Numbered from the stretch's first letter, positions 46,301 through 57,269 are shown. The stretch: 64,000 nucleotides of DNA from Chlorella sorokiniana (GCA_025917655.1 CP084613.1:868001-932000); one strand, 5' to 3'. Notes: generated from the letters alone by a model not told the origin. Translations and numbers: made by a program.

Positions 46301-47739
46301 TGCATCGCGGCCCCAGCAGCTGCCGCCAGCAGCTGCTGCACCACTGCTGCGTGGCCTTCCTTTGCTGCCACATGCAGCGGCAGCCAGCCTTCCTCAGTTG
46401 CCTGCATCGCGGCCTCCGCAGATGCCGCCACCAGCTGCTGCACCACTGCCGTGTGGCCGTTCACAGCCGCAAAATGCAGCGGCAGCCAGCCGTCCTCGTC
46501 CGGTCTTGTCGCAGCCTCAGCAGCTGCCGTCAGCAGCTGCTGCACCACTGCTGTATGGCCTTTCATCGCCGCCACATGCAGCGACAGCCGACCGTGCTCG
46601 TTTGCCTGCATCGCACCCTCAGCACCTGCGGAAAGTAGCTGCTGCACCACTGCCGTGTGGCCATTTCTCGCCGCTAGATGCAGCGCCAGCCAGCCGGCCT
46701 CATCTGGCTGCATCCCAACTTTGGGGGCTGCAGCCAACAGCGTCCTCACGGCTCTGCTGCTGCCACACTTGGCTGCCAGATGAAGGAGAGATGCCGCAGT
46801 TTTTGGCTCCTCTGCCCCACTTGACAGGCATACTTTCGCCAACGCTGCCGACGGGTTGACCAAGAGCAACAGCTGCAGCGCAGCGTCATGCCCCCGCATC
46901 ACTGCTGCACCCAGCAGGCCCACCGCAGCCACACGAGCAGGGGGCCCTGCAAGGGAGGCATGAAAAGAAGCAGTGAGCCTTATGGCAGTGGCCCTATTTC
47001 ATTGCACAACCAAGCATAACAACATCACTCTACCTAACCTCACCTTCGGAAGTGGCCCGAGCGTTAGCAGCGCAGTCGGCAAGCTGCTGCAGCACAGCCA
47101 GCAGCTCCTGCAGGGGGCCGCCGCCAGCAAGCACCTCCAAGCGATGCCTGCAGGAACGCTTGCCCATGGTGAGCCCAATGTGCAGTACGCACTGATCTTC
47201 ATGCAAACCCTGCCAACAGGCAGCAAAACGCAACACACTCTCACCTTTGCAGGCGCGCACTCTGCAGCTCAGGCGTATCATCCTGGAAGCGAAGCTCTGC
47301 TGCCGTAACAGACCGCCCCGCATCCAGAGCCCACTTCACTGCAATCATCGGCCACAGAAGGTATGGGTGCTGTCAGAAGGGCCAGCGCGGAGGTATGCTG
47401 CTGACAGAACTCACGCGTGACGGCGTCGCACACCACCGCCGCCTCCTCCTCAGTGCGCAGCGGAGAAACCTCGTGCACCTCCCCGTTGAGAGTTACCGCA
47501 ACCTAGCAAGCACGGGCGACAGTATCAGGAGTCAGGGGGCGTTGAGGTTGCAGGCGCGCGTGAGGGCAGCCCGCACCGGCGTGCAATTGTGGTGAAACAG
47601 AGAGTGCAGGGTTTCCGGCTACCTTGAAGCGGTCGCCGACAGCTTCAACTCTGCAGATCAGTGTGGCGCCGCCCATGCTGTAGCGAGAAGCAACGGCATG
47701 CAGCAGCGTGCCCAGCCGTCCAAAAAGGCGCGGATGCAT
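43310..47739 (-). CDS. Ankyrin-repeat protein with about 30 near-identical repeats (copy 1)
   Basis: Exons 47623-47739 (MHPRLFGRLGTLLHAVASRY), 47415-47502, a third from about 47335 (ending LQSARLQ), a fourth (HRLEVLAGGGPLQELLAVLQ) and one giant exon to 43310 all join with GT-AG borders. The short N-terminal domain (about 140 residues) has VTLNGEVHEVSPLRTEEEAA and ELRFQDDTPELQSARL. About 30 ankyrin repeats follow with consensus GWLPLHVAAQNGHTAVVQQL-L, coded by 99-base DNA repeats. The C-terminal domain (about 120 residues; LLADYVSARVPLSSAEWRHI, PCPGILRALPAALTW, RLRTTLQCLHVSQRRRR, FGCDA) is conserved in copy 2. One slip in the run 44577-44579 splits the giant exon. The binding partner is unknown; no membrane span was seen. 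Confidence 0.82.
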
Positions 47740-47929
47740 TGACGCTACCACCCCTGGTCGGCACAGCTTCCCACTCAAAGCTCCTGCCGCTTGCGCGGTG
47801 TGCCTGCTGCACCCCTGGCATCGTGGCTGGATTCTTGATCCTGTCTTTGATGCCTGGACTCAAATTGACTACCTTCTCAAGTTACCACAACTGGCTGGAT
47901 GCCTAATATGAAGTTGGTCTGGGCGGCTG

Positions 47930-48500
47930 CTTGGACCTGTGCATTGCGGGTGCTGGTGCTGGAAGAAGCAGGCAGTCCCATGGGCAGCCCAGCTCCAGGG
48001 AGCGCTCCAGGCAGGCGGGGCAGCCTTTGACCTGCGGGAAGTCAGGCGCGCCACATGCAAGCACTACCAGGGGCACGTAGCGGCCGCACCTGCAGAGCCG
48101 TGCGCTAGCCGCCTGCACCGCTACTTCGTGGTCGTGCGGCCCGAGTGTATTAAGTCAGCCGACAGCTACAGCCAGCCAGCTCACATCAGAGAGGTGGGAA
48201 CAGCGCCGCTGCCTGAGGAGGCGGTAAGGCCATGGGGCTGCTTTCGAGGCTGGCTTCCTGGCTGTTGCTGATTACACTTGCAGTGCAGGCCCCTTTCCGC
48301 GCTTGTTTCCAACACCCCACCACCAGGGGAGCGCGGTGGGGGCGCGGCTGAAGCGCATGTACGAGGCCAGCGGCGGCACAAAGCTGCCCTCCCTAAAGCA
48401 GCTGCTGGGACGTGCTGTGGGGGTTCTTTGGCGACAAGTGCACCCGCCTGGAGGGGCACCAGTGGGATGGCCAGTTGAATGCGGCCTGCCGGGCCCACAC
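47930..48500 (+). CDS. Gene X, copy 1 (unrecognised, probably 3'-truncated)
   Basis: An exon-like block reads QLQGALQAGGAAFDLREVRR, then SRLHRYFVVVRPECIKSADS and QPAHIREVGTAPLPEEA. After an intron come VGARLKRMYEASGGTKLPS and LKQLLGR, then in another frame FFGDKCTRLEGHQWDGQLNA. Copy 2 at 55650 has the same blocks with mostly conservative changes (RLQRYFAVVRPERIGSADSY), which argues that this strand is or was coding. The last exon of copy 2 has no counterpart here. I do not recognise the family, and the start codon is not established. Confidence 0.35.
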
Positions 48501-48540
48501 CTGCCTGAGAGTGAGCAGCGGCCCGAGCATGTGTGTGTAC

Positions 48541-49619
48541 AGAAGCGAGTGCCCATCATTGGTTTCTTCTGTTTTATAGCTGCTTTGAAGCCTCCTTTCA
48601 TATTTTATGAGTAACAGCGCAAGGGACGCATGCCCACTGGCGGTGGCGCCCTCGGCAGGCAGCTGTCGTGCGGCCATGCCCGCTCAGCGTTGCCAGAGCC
48701 TCATGCCCGGCACCCTCACTCGGATCGCCTTGGTGTAAATATCTGATGCATCGAGGCTGGTGTAGTTTACTGTCCATCGCACGAGGACTCGCAGCCCCAA
48801 GGGGACCTCCAAGGCTCGACTGGGCGCCCAGTCGCCCAGGCGCGCATGGCTGCCGCGGCTTGCTGATGATGTGATCTATCAGTTTCAAGCTCATGGTTGA
48901 ATTTCTCGGGGCCGGCGGCCTCGCAGCAGGAAAACCTCGCCAACCTTGCGCCCTTTGCCCCTCGCCGGCCTGACCCTGCAGCTCGTGGTGACAAAGGGAC
49001 GATCAGATCCACGTTGTGGCCGCTGCAGCCCCGCTACAGGTTGTTGTTGGCGGTGCCCGCTGCGGCTGCGCTTGTGCCACCAGCCGCCCCAATTGGCCCC
49101 CGTTGCAACCAGCGCCCATTGCAACCCCCAACAAGCTCCCCAAGGCGCCTGCTCCCCTCCCCCGGTTGCACTTGCAGCCACCTGCTGCCTGGCCGATGCT
49201 GCAGCTCAGGTGGTCAACGGCACTGCGGACGGCGGCGCCTACCTGGATGGCAGCTCCGCGACCGCCACAGGCAAGTCCTCTGCTCACCGACAAGGCTTGA
49301 TGCCCCTTGTTTGCCGCTATTTCAAATCTCTGCTGCAGCTTCTGCCTGCCCCTGCTGCCGCTCCTCGTCTCTGGCAAACCCTTCCTCCAACGCTTGGGCA
49401 AAGCCCCAATGTTGACCTGGCCCCCGCCACGCCGGTTGCTGTGTTTGTTGCGATTTGGAACAGCACTCTGGTGCTGATACGCGCCTCCTAATTGTGTCCC
49501 TCAAATGCAGCGACCCTGTAGCCTGCCCAAGGTCGGGGGACTCACGTTTTCGCCCGGCGACCAGTGAGGACCTAACAACCGCTGCTCGGCCCTCCCCCAC
49601 TCGCGTACAACTGGTACCA
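48541..49619. other. Spacer with no clear gene
   Basis: About 1.1 kb. An exon-like fragment near 49200-49275 (VVNGTADGGAYLDGSSATAT) stands between a CAG and a GCAAGT and may belong to a lost gene, but I could not connect it. Otherwise nothing was recognised. Confidence 0.4.
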
Positions 49620-50210
49620 CCGGTGGGAAGGCAGCGCCATCTGCTGCTCGCCTGGGGGACTACAACTCGCACCGCCCGAGCCAGCAGGGGATCCTCCTTG
49701 GTGGCGGCGAGGATGGCCCCTCGTCGAAGCCCAGGTGGTTGCCCTTTTTGCCCAAGATGGGCGGTATACTGGCAGCGCCGATGGTATTCAAGGCGCGCGC
49801 CAGATCCTCGTGCGGGTGGGTCCCCAGGGTTGGCGGGCAGCATAAACGTCGCTTGGCCGTTCAACACGTCAGAGCCTCTGCTGCCCACGTGTCGTAGACA
49901 AGCCATTCGTACACCAGCGGGTGGGAAGGCAACCCGATGGTGTACGACCGGCTTGTCTATGACGCGTGGTCGGGCGGCGGCTCAGAGGTATTAAACGGCC
50001 AAGCAGCGTTTATGCTGCCCGCCAACCCTGGGGACCCCCCTTCGCTCAAGGACCTTGCGAGTGCCGTGATTACCATCAGCGCCAACAGTACCCTGCCCAT
50101 CTTGGGCAAGAAGGGCACCCCTTGGGGTCCACCAGGGGGCCCTCCCCGCCGCCGCATGGAGCAGCCCTTGCTGGTGCACGCCGTGCACATGCAAGCCCCG
50201 ACATATGCAA
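49620..50210. repeat. Inverted repeat 1 (arms about 280 bases)
   Basis: The minus-strand reading from 49905 down to about 49620 and the plus-strand reading from 49925 up to about 50210 are diverged copies of one sequence. Both show TGGTGTACGA, CTTGTCTA, the exact block TTTATGCTGCCCGCCAACCC, and GCCCATCTTGGGCAA. Both arms can be read as protein with shared residues (FMLPANPGDPP, and DLA-A--TI-A---PILGKKG), so a once-coding segment was duplicated head to head. The centre lies near 49915. Confidence 0.8.
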
Positions 50211-50310
50211 CACCAAAAGCTGGTGCCCCACGCCTGCGCAGCCCAGGCGTGCAGCAGGTGTCGGGGCACCAGCTGTTTGGTGTCGCCTATGTCGGGGCTG
50301 GCATGTGCGC
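50187..50310. repeat. Inverted repeat 2 (arms about 45 bases)
   Basis: The left arm (GCCCCGACAT, then CACCAAAAGCTGGTGCCCC) pairs with the right arm (GGGGCACCAGCTGTTTGGTG, then ATGTCGGGGC), centred near 50245. Pairing is strong and arms are well matched, so the transcript would form a stable hairpin. Confidence 0.8.
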
Positions 50311-50339
50311 GGTGTGGGCGGCAGCACGCCCAGCAGCGG

Positions 50340-50755
50340 CGGAGGGCTGGAGGGGGTCGTCTGCGCGTGCCACCGCCAACTCCAGCTCCCCGCCGCCGCA
50401 GCGGGTAACAAGTCAAAAGCCGGCATGGCTGATGCACAGGCAGATGGTCAGCCCGCCGACGCCGCCCACGCGCACCACCAGGCGCCCGGCGCCGATACGC
50501 GTGCCCGTCTGCAGCTGGTGGCGCCGCCGCGCCTCATCCCGCATGTGTCTGGGGTGCAAGCCTGCCGCCGCCAGCTGAAGGTGGGCACGTGCATCGGCGC
50601 TGGTCGTCTCGTGGTGCGCGTGGGCGGCGTCGGCAGGCTGACTATCTGCGTTTTCATCAGCCATGTCGGCTTCTGGCTGCTCGCCCGCGGCGGCGGGGAG
50701 CCGGAGTGGGCGGTGGCACGCGCAGACGACCCCCTCCAGCCCTCCTCGGAGCAGC
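50340..50755. repeat. Inverted repeat 3 (arms about 170 bases)
   Basis: The plus strand from about 50350 (GGGCTGGAGGGGGTCGTCTG, then ATGGCTGATGCACAGGCAGA and GCCGACGCCGCCCACGCGCA) reappears on the minus strand from about 50740 down to 50590 with roughly 10-15% change by eye. Both arms encode MADxxADxQPADAAHAHH in the same relative frame. Confidence 0.85.
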
Positions 50756-50939
50756 AGGTGCTCCCCACAGTGCCGTTGGCTAGCGACATCGACATCGACG
50801 CCGTGTCTTTGTCATTGTCGAGAGCAAGGTACACAAATGCTGCTGATACTGTGGTGCGTGGGTGTGGTGGGTGTGTGGCGCTTTTGCTGCCTGCGCGCCG
50901 CTGCTCCTCCCTTCCCCATTTGCGCTCCCCTGGCTGCCC

Positions 50940-51760
50940 CTCCCAGCAGGCCTTGCGCCTACCTCCCAGGCATTGGAGGCGCTGGCCGAGGCTGGCGGCG
51001 GCGGCAAGCCAAGTGCTGCCGCTTCCCCCTCCAGCCTGTGTGTGGCCCTGCCCCGCTGCTGACTGAGGAGAAGGTGGACGCGCCGTGGGATGCAGGTTTG
51101 GAGCCAGCAGGTGCGTGGGGAGGGTTCAGGACGGCAGCAGGGGCTTGGCGTTCAGTTGCTGTCGCGGGTGGTCATGCCGCTGCTCTGGTCATGCTCGTGC
51201 GAGAGGTGAGTGGCGACACAAGCTGGGACCCAGCACGCGGCGATGCACGCCTGGTTTGTCAGGCGCTTCTGCGCTGCTCACCCAGAGCGTGCGTCTGGCG
51301 CTGTCGGCTGCCCAGCTTGCGGCCCTCATGGCGGCGCGCAGCAAGGAGGTCCTGCCTGCCGCGCTGAGGGAGACGTGGGTGTTGCTGGCGTTGATGCGAC
51401 TGACCAGCGACGAGCTGCAGAGGCGCTGCAGCGATTTAGTGGTGAGCCCTGCTCGCAGTTGCTGATTCTTGGCGGCTGGCACCCTCCTGCTGCCCTTCGC
51501 CGCCATGCCCTTGCTGCTTGCCTGCACTTGCAGCGGGCTTTGTGCCCTACTCGCCATGCTTTCCTGCTGCCCTCTTGCGTCTGCAGCCTCCTGCCCCACC
51601 GTCAGTGCGCAAAGGTGGCCGTGCGCCTGCTGGAGGCTGCGGCCGGCGTGGGTGGAGCGGAGGCAGAGGCGCGCGCTGCATGGCAGGGCCCCAGCCACGC
51701 CACCTGCCGCCAAACCCTGACGCGTTTGGAGCAGCCGTGGGCGCGGTGGTCCTTGCGCTG
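50940..51760 (+). CDS. Gene Y (unrecognised, partial model)
   Basis: Candidate exons include SVRLALSAAQLAALMAARSK followed by VLPAALRETWVLLALMRLTS and DELQRRCSDLV (about 51280-51440). One starting after CACCGTCAG near 51606 reads CAKVAVRLLEAAAGVGGAEA. The first block looks like genuine helical protein. The second has a damaged relative at about 57455, also directly after an acceptor-like CCCGCAG, which supports the exon border. The product is unknown, and start and end are not established. It lies between inverted repeat 3 and the second ankyrin copy. Confidence 0.35.
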
Positions 51761-51769
51761 AGACGGCCG

Positions 51770-52179
51770 ATGCGCTGTGCTGCCGCTGCGTGAAAAACCT
51801 TTTGCCCAGGGTCCTTGAAGGGCTCTGCCGGCTTGGATCACACACAAAACTGCTGTTAAAACCATCATGTTGGGACATGGACCACCTGCCGCTGCCAGGG
51901 TTGCGGCCAAACTTCAAGACGAACGTAGAGGCATAGGACATTGGGCACAAATCAGTCTGCCCTCCTCCTTGTATAACCTGTCACAGGTGCTGAGCAGCAT
52001 GGTGGGCAACAGGGACACCCACCAGGAGAACATCACGCTGGGCAGCAGCTTTGTCAATGTGGATAGCTGCAGAGCCACCCCAGGGAGCAGGCAGCTGCAC
52101 CCAGCCCCGCTGGTTAATGCGTTAAACAGCACTAGTGAGTGGTCCCGATTGAAGGCCATGGGCCTCATCTTGTACGTTC
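51770..52179. other. Interval between gene Y and duplication copy 2
   Basis: About 400 bases without a recognised gene. A plus-strand frame starts near 51867 but its later part runs through the duplicated ankyrin 3' flank, so I treat it as chance. Confidence 0.4.
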
Positions 52180-52480
52180 ACCGGCTCTTGAAGCCTGCTG
52201 CTTCCGACAGCTGCGGTTGTCAAGCCCAAGCTGCCCTGCCCTCTTGCGTCGTGTCCCAACCGCTTGGGCATGCTTGCAAACTTGGCTGCCACCTCTGGCC
52301 ACTTCTCTGCCGCCCTGATGGGCGCATCCCAAGCTGGCAAGCAGGAACGCAAAGAAGACGTAAAGCTTCCCTGGCAAGGAAGGCCACCGACGCTGTGTCA
52401 CATACGGAAAACGTTTGCATGCTCCATGTAGGGTTCTCACAAGGTACAGCAGCGCACAAGCAAAGCTGGGAGGGGTTACA

Positions 52481-55466
52481 TCAGGCATCACAGTCGAAAG
52501 CACTGATCAGGATGCAAGGAATGATATCAGAGGGCAAAATCACCCTGCGCCGACGCTGGGAGACGTGCAGGCACTGCAACGTCATGCGCAGCCACGCTGC
52601 ATCGACAGAGGACAGCCGCTGCACAATCTCACGGGCCTGGTCTGCTGACCGGGTGAGAGCGGCTGGCAGGGCGCGCAGGATGCCTGGGCAGGGGGCTGGG
52701 ATGCGCCGCCACTCAAAGGGGAATAGAGGAACTCGAGCAATCACGAAATCGGCCAGCAGATGCAGCCCGCGAGGACCAGCCGCAAGTAGAGTGGATAGGT
52801 CAAGCTGCCTGGGTGCTGCTGCTGCACGGAGAAGGAGGCTGGCAGCTGCAGAATGCGGAACGCCATGGCCTTGAGGCAGCGCCAGTTGAAGCGGAAGCTG
52901 GCCTGCCACTGTCGCCTGCATAGCAGCTTCAGGGGCAGCATCCAGCAGGTGCTGCAGCACTGATGTGTGACCATTCTTTGCCGCCAGATGTAGTGGCAAC
53001 AAACCATCCTCAGTTGCCTGCATAGCGGCCTCAGCAGCTGTCACCAGCAGCTGCTGCACAACTGCCGTGTGGCCATACTGCACTGCCACATGCAGCGGCA
53101 GCCAGCCTTCCTCGTCCGGTCTTGTCGCAGCCTCAGCAGCTACAACAAGCAGCTGCTGCACCACTGCCGTGTGGCCTATCTCCGCCGCCTCATGCAGCGG
53201 CAGCAAACCGTCAGGTGCTGGCACCAAGGCCGCCTGCGGGGCAGCATCAAGTAGCTGCTGCACCACCGCCGTGTGGCCAAACTGCACTGCCACAAGCAGC
53301 GGCAGCCTGCCATCATTTGTAGCTTGCATCAGGGCCTCAGCGGCTGACACCAGCAGCTGCTGCACCACTGCTGTGTGGCCATTCTGCGCCGCAAAATGCA
53401 GCGGCAGCCAGCCTTCCTCGGTTGCCTGCATCGTGGCCTCAGCAGCGGCCACCAGCAGCTGCTGCACCACTGCCGTGTGGCCGTTCTGCGCCGCAAAATG
53501 CAGCGGCAGCCAGCCTTCCTCAGTTGCATGCATCGAGGCCTCAGCAGCTGCCGCCAGCAGCTGCTGCACCGCTGCCGCGTGGCCATCCTGTGCCGCAAAA
53601 TGCATCGGCAGACAACCGTCAGGCTCTGGCACCAGCGCCGCCTGCGGGGCAGTATCAAGTAGCTGCTGCACCACTGCCGAGTGGCCTTTTGCCGCCGCAA
53701 GATGCAGCGGCAGCCAGCCTTCCTCAGTTGCTTGCATAGCGGCCTCAGCAGCTGCCGCCAGCAGCTGCTGCACCACTGTCGTGTGGCCATCCTGCGCGGC
53801 AAAATGCAGGGGCAGCCAGCCTGTCTCATCCGGCCGTGTCGCGGCCTCAGCAGCTGCCACTAGCAGCTGTGTCACCACAGCCGTGTGGCCATCCTGCGCA
53901 GCAAAATGCAGGGGCAGCCAGCCTGTCTCATCCGGCCGTGTCGCGGCCTCAGCAGCTGCATCAAGCAGCTGCTGCACCACCGTCGTGTGGCCATTTTTCG
54001 CAGCTAGATGCAGCGGCAGCCAGCCTTCATTATTAGCTTGCATAGCGGCCTCAGCAGCTGCCTGCAGCAGTTGCTGCACCACTGCTGTATGGCCTATCGC
54101 TGCCGCCACATGCAGCGGCAGCCAGCCTCTCAGTTGCCTGCATCGCAGCCTCAGCAGCTGCCGCCAGCAGCTGCTGCACCACTGCCGTGTGGCCAATCGC
54201 CGCCGCAAGATGCAGCGGCAGCCAGCCTTTCTCGTCCGGTCTTGTCGCAGCCTCAGCAGCTACCGAAAGCAGCTGCTGCACCACTGCCGTGTGGCCATTC
54301 TGCGCCGCAAAATGCAGCGGCAGCCAGCCTTCGTCGCCCGGTCTTGTAGCAGCCTCAGCAGCTACCGAAAGCAGCTGCTGCGCCACTGCCGTGTGGCCAT
54401 TTTCCGCAGCAAAATGCAGCGGCAGCCAGCCGGCCTCATCTGGCTGCATCACAGCTTTGGGGGCTGCAGCCAACAGTGTCCTCACGCCCGTGCTGCTGCC
54501 ACGCTCTGCTGCCAGGTGCAGGAGATATCCCGCAGTTTGTGGCTCCTCTGCCCCCTTGATAGGCATACTTTCGCCAACGCTGCCGACGGGATGACCAAGA
54601 GCAACAGCTGCAGCGCAGCGTCATGCCCCAGCGTCACTGCTGCACCCAGCAGGCCCACCGCCGCCACATGAGGAGGGGCCACTGCAAGAAAGGCATAAAA
54701 CCATGCAGTGAGGGTTGCACTGGCCCTATGTCAGCACAACCAAGCGTAACAACACCTAGCCTCACCTTCGGAAATGGAATGACTGTTAGCAGCGCAGTCG
54801 GCAAGCTGCTGCAGCAAAGCCAGCAGGGGCTCTTGCAGGCTGCCGCCACCAGCAAGCGCCTCCAAGCGAAGCCTGCAGGAACGCTTGCGCATGGTGAGCC
54901 CAGTGTGCAGTCCGCACTGATCATCATGCAAACCCTGCCGACAGGCAGCAAATTGCAACGCACGCTCACCTTTGCAGTTGCGCACTCTGCAGCTCAGGCG
55001 TATCATCCTGGAAGCGGAGATCTGCTGCCGTAACAGACCGCCCCGCATCCAGAGCCCACTTCACTGCATTCAACGGCCACAGAAGGTATGGGTGCTGTCT
55101 TAGAACGGCCAGCGCGGAGCGATTGCCGACGGAACTCACGCGTGACGGCGTCGCACACCACCGCCGCCTCCTCCTCAGTACGCAGCGGATAAACCTCGTG
55201 CACCTCCCCGTTGAGAGTTACCGCAACCTAGCAAGCACGGGCGACAGTCTCAGGAGTCGGGGGCGTAGAGGTTGCAGGCGCGCGTGAGGGCAGCCCGCAC
55301 CGGATGGCAAATGTGGTGGTGCAGAGAATACAGGGATTCAAGCTACCTTGAAGCGGTCGCCGACAGCATCAACTCTGCAGATCAGTGTGGCGCCGCCCAT
55401 GGCTGTAGCAAGAGGCTACGGCATGCAGCAACGTGCCCAGCCGTCCAAACAGGCGCGAAATTGCAT
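52481..55466 (-). CDS. Ankyrin-repeat protein with about 15 repeats (copy 2)
   Basis: The C-terminal domain (LLADFVIARVPLFPFEWRRI, RLRMTLQCLHVSQRRRRVIL, FDCDA), the array of about 15 repeats and the N-terminal exons (LNGEVHEVYPLRTEEEAAVV, RLEALAGGGSLQEPLLALLQ) all match copy 1. The probable first ATG is 55464-55466. Exon 1 is shifted by one base relative to copy 1 after MQ, and again before GGAT, and the array loses two bases near 54135, where ATERLAAA stands for ATEEGWLPL. Copy 2 may therefore be decaying, or may suffer the same read errors as elsewhere. Strongly diverged repeats flank near-identical ones. Confidence 0.72.
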
Positions 55467-55649
55467 CGACGCTACCACCCCTTGTCGGCACAGCTCCCCA
55501 CTCAAAGTTCCTGCCGCCCGCGCAGCGTGCCTGCCGCACCCCTGGCATCGTCTTGACCTAGTCTTTGATGCCTGGACTTGAACTAACGAGCTTTTCAAGG
55601 AAATGCGACTGGCTGGATGCCAATTGTGAGGTTGGTGTGGGCTGCTGCT

Positions 55650-56426
55650 TGGACCTGTGCTGGTGCTGGAAGAAGCAGGCGGTCCCCGGACAGCCCAGCT
55701 CCAGGGAGCGCTCCAGGCAGGCGGGGCGGCCCCTGACCCGCAAGAAGTCAGGCGCGCCACTCGTGAGCATTCCTATGGGCGCTTGGCGGAGGCGCCTTCA
55801 GAGCCGTGTGCTGGCCGCCTGCAACGCTACTTCGCGGTCGTGAGGCCCGAGCGCATCGGGTCAGCCGACAGCTATGGCCAGCCAGCTCACATCAAAGAGG
55901 TGGGAACAGCGCCGTTGCCCGACGAAGCGGTGAGGCCATGGGGCTGCTGTCGTGCCTGGTTTCCTGGCTGTTGCCGATTACACTTGCAGTGCAGGCCCCG
56001 CTTGTTTCCAACACCCCACCACCAGATGAGCGCGATGGGGGCGCGGCTGATGGGCGTGTATGAGGCCAGGGCGGCACAAAGCTGCCCTCCCTAAAGCAGT
56101 TGCTGAGACGTCCTATGGGGGTTCTTCGGCGACAAGTGCACCCGCCTGGAGGGGCACGAGTGGGATGGCCAGCGTGAATATGGCCTGTCGTGGCCAAAAC
56201 CTGCCTGAGAGTGAGCGGCGGCCCGAGTGTGTGTGTGGTGGGGGGTGGGTGGAGGGGGAGGAGGCGGGGGAGGGCGCGTCTGGGGCGCTCAGTGTCAGCA
56301 ACCGCCTTTCGGCTCCCGCCCTTTACCCTGCTCCCCGCCCCCCCCACCGCCTGTGTTGCAGCGCTGGCCACGCGTGCCCCGCAGGGCGAGACCAGCAAGA
56401 AGCAGGCCAAGGAGAAGACAAAGTAG
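55650..56426 (+). CDS. Gene X, copy 2 (unrecognised)
   Basis: Blocks AQLQGALQAGGAAPDPQEVR, RLQRYFAVVRPERIGSADSY, QPAHIKEVGTAPLPDEA and MGARLMGVYEARAAQS match copy 1. A last exon starts after TGTTGCAG near 56361 and ends LATRAPQGETSKKQAKEKTK at the TAG 56424-56426, a Lys-rich tail absent from copy 1. The small head and basic end suggest a soluble basic protein. The family is not recognised, and the 5' part is not established. Confidence 0.4.
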
Positions 56427-57157
56427 CGGGGCCGCTGAGGAAGTGAACAGCATCATGAGTGGCCAGCGTTAGCCTAGAGGTAGCAGAGCAACAAGTGCTG
56501 ACTGTGTGCATGAACCGGGCGTCGCCTGCGAGCCCCAGTGTCTCGTTAATGCCCGCGCCTCGCGCCTTAGCCCTCGTGCAACACGCACCCGCATGATGGA
56601 AAGGGCGAGGGCTGGACCGAGGCAGGGCATGGCAGTGCGGTGTGCCTCCTGTGCCGCAAGAGGCCCAATCACTCGCCAGCCGTTGAAGGGCAGCCGCTGC
56701 AGCGCAGTGGTTCACGTGGTGTGCTCGCCAGGCTATGCCATCGATGCTGCGCTGGCCTCGCTGGCGGTGCCTGCTGGGGAGGCAGCCCCAGCGTCGGAGG
56801 CCCGGCGCATGGCGTCAAAACGCTTCGATCAGTTTTGACGATCGCATCCCATGCGTTGAGACCCACCAAAGCTCGCTGTTGCTCGACAGCGCTTTCGCCC
56901 AGGAGCGGGTGGCCTCCTTGGGAGGGCTTGCCGGTCGTGTCACATCATCATGGCGTTGCTATCAATAAATCAGGACGTCAGGGCCGCCCGCGGCCGCTGC
57001 CGTCGCGGTCCCGCCGGCGCCGCCGCCGCCATGTGTCGCTGGGGCAGCCACCAGGGTTGTCTCAGGTCAGCAAACTTCAGAGGCATCTGGACATTGCCAG
57101 GAGGAGAGGCGTTGGGTGTCTCTCGTCGTTGAGGACACCCTGAACCAGATGCTGAGT
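56427..57157. other. Spacer after gene X copy 2
   Basis: About 730 bases. Contains the 3' UTR of gene X copy 2. No further gene, repeat or RNA was recognised. Confidence 0.4.
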
Positions 57158-57232
57158 GGGCGAGGCCAGGCCCGGGAACGGGCCTGAGGTGCCAGGGGTG
57201 CCCCAGGCCCGTTCCCTGGGGGCCCTGGCCGT
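57158..57232. repeat. GC-rich hairpin next to the tRNA gene
   Basis: GGCCAGGCCCGGGAACGGGC and CTG, then a 15-20 base loop, then CAGGCCCGTTCCCTGG and GGGCCCTGGCC. The arms pair over about 23 bases with a small gap. It lies about 30 bases beyond the Pol III terminator of the permuted tRNA gene. Confidence 0.7.
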
Positions 57233-57260
57233 GGCTACTACTGTTCCATCTGCAATAAAC

Positions 57261-57264
57261 AAAA
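57261..57264 (-). terminator. Pol III terminator (TTTT) of the permuted tRNA gene
   Basis: TTTT on the minus strand begins six bases after the last base of the tRNA 5' half, in the context CTTTCTTTTG. It ends a transcript that would contain 3' half, spacer and 5' half. Confidence 0.75.
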
Positions 57265-57269
57265 GAAAG

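Larger units (their letters stand above)
42940..48540. repeat. Tandem segmental duplication, copy 1 (ankyrin gene plus gene X)
   Basis: The order and orientation 3' flank, ankyrin gene (-), gene X (+) recur at 52180-56430 with the same exon borders. Copy 1 is about 1.3 kb longer, nearly all because its ankyrin array has about twice as many 99-base units. Confidence 0.85.
52180..56430. repeat. Tandem segmental duplication, copy 2 (ankyrin gene plus gene X)
   Basis: This copy repeats the layout of 42940-48540 in direct orientation, with shared introns and flanks. The ankyrin array is about half as long. Confidence 0.85.

Noticed and set aside
43700-46750. Regular repeats as a CRISPR-like array
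   Set aside because: The 99-base period is a multiple of three and translates to textbook ankyrin repeats; there are no spacers.
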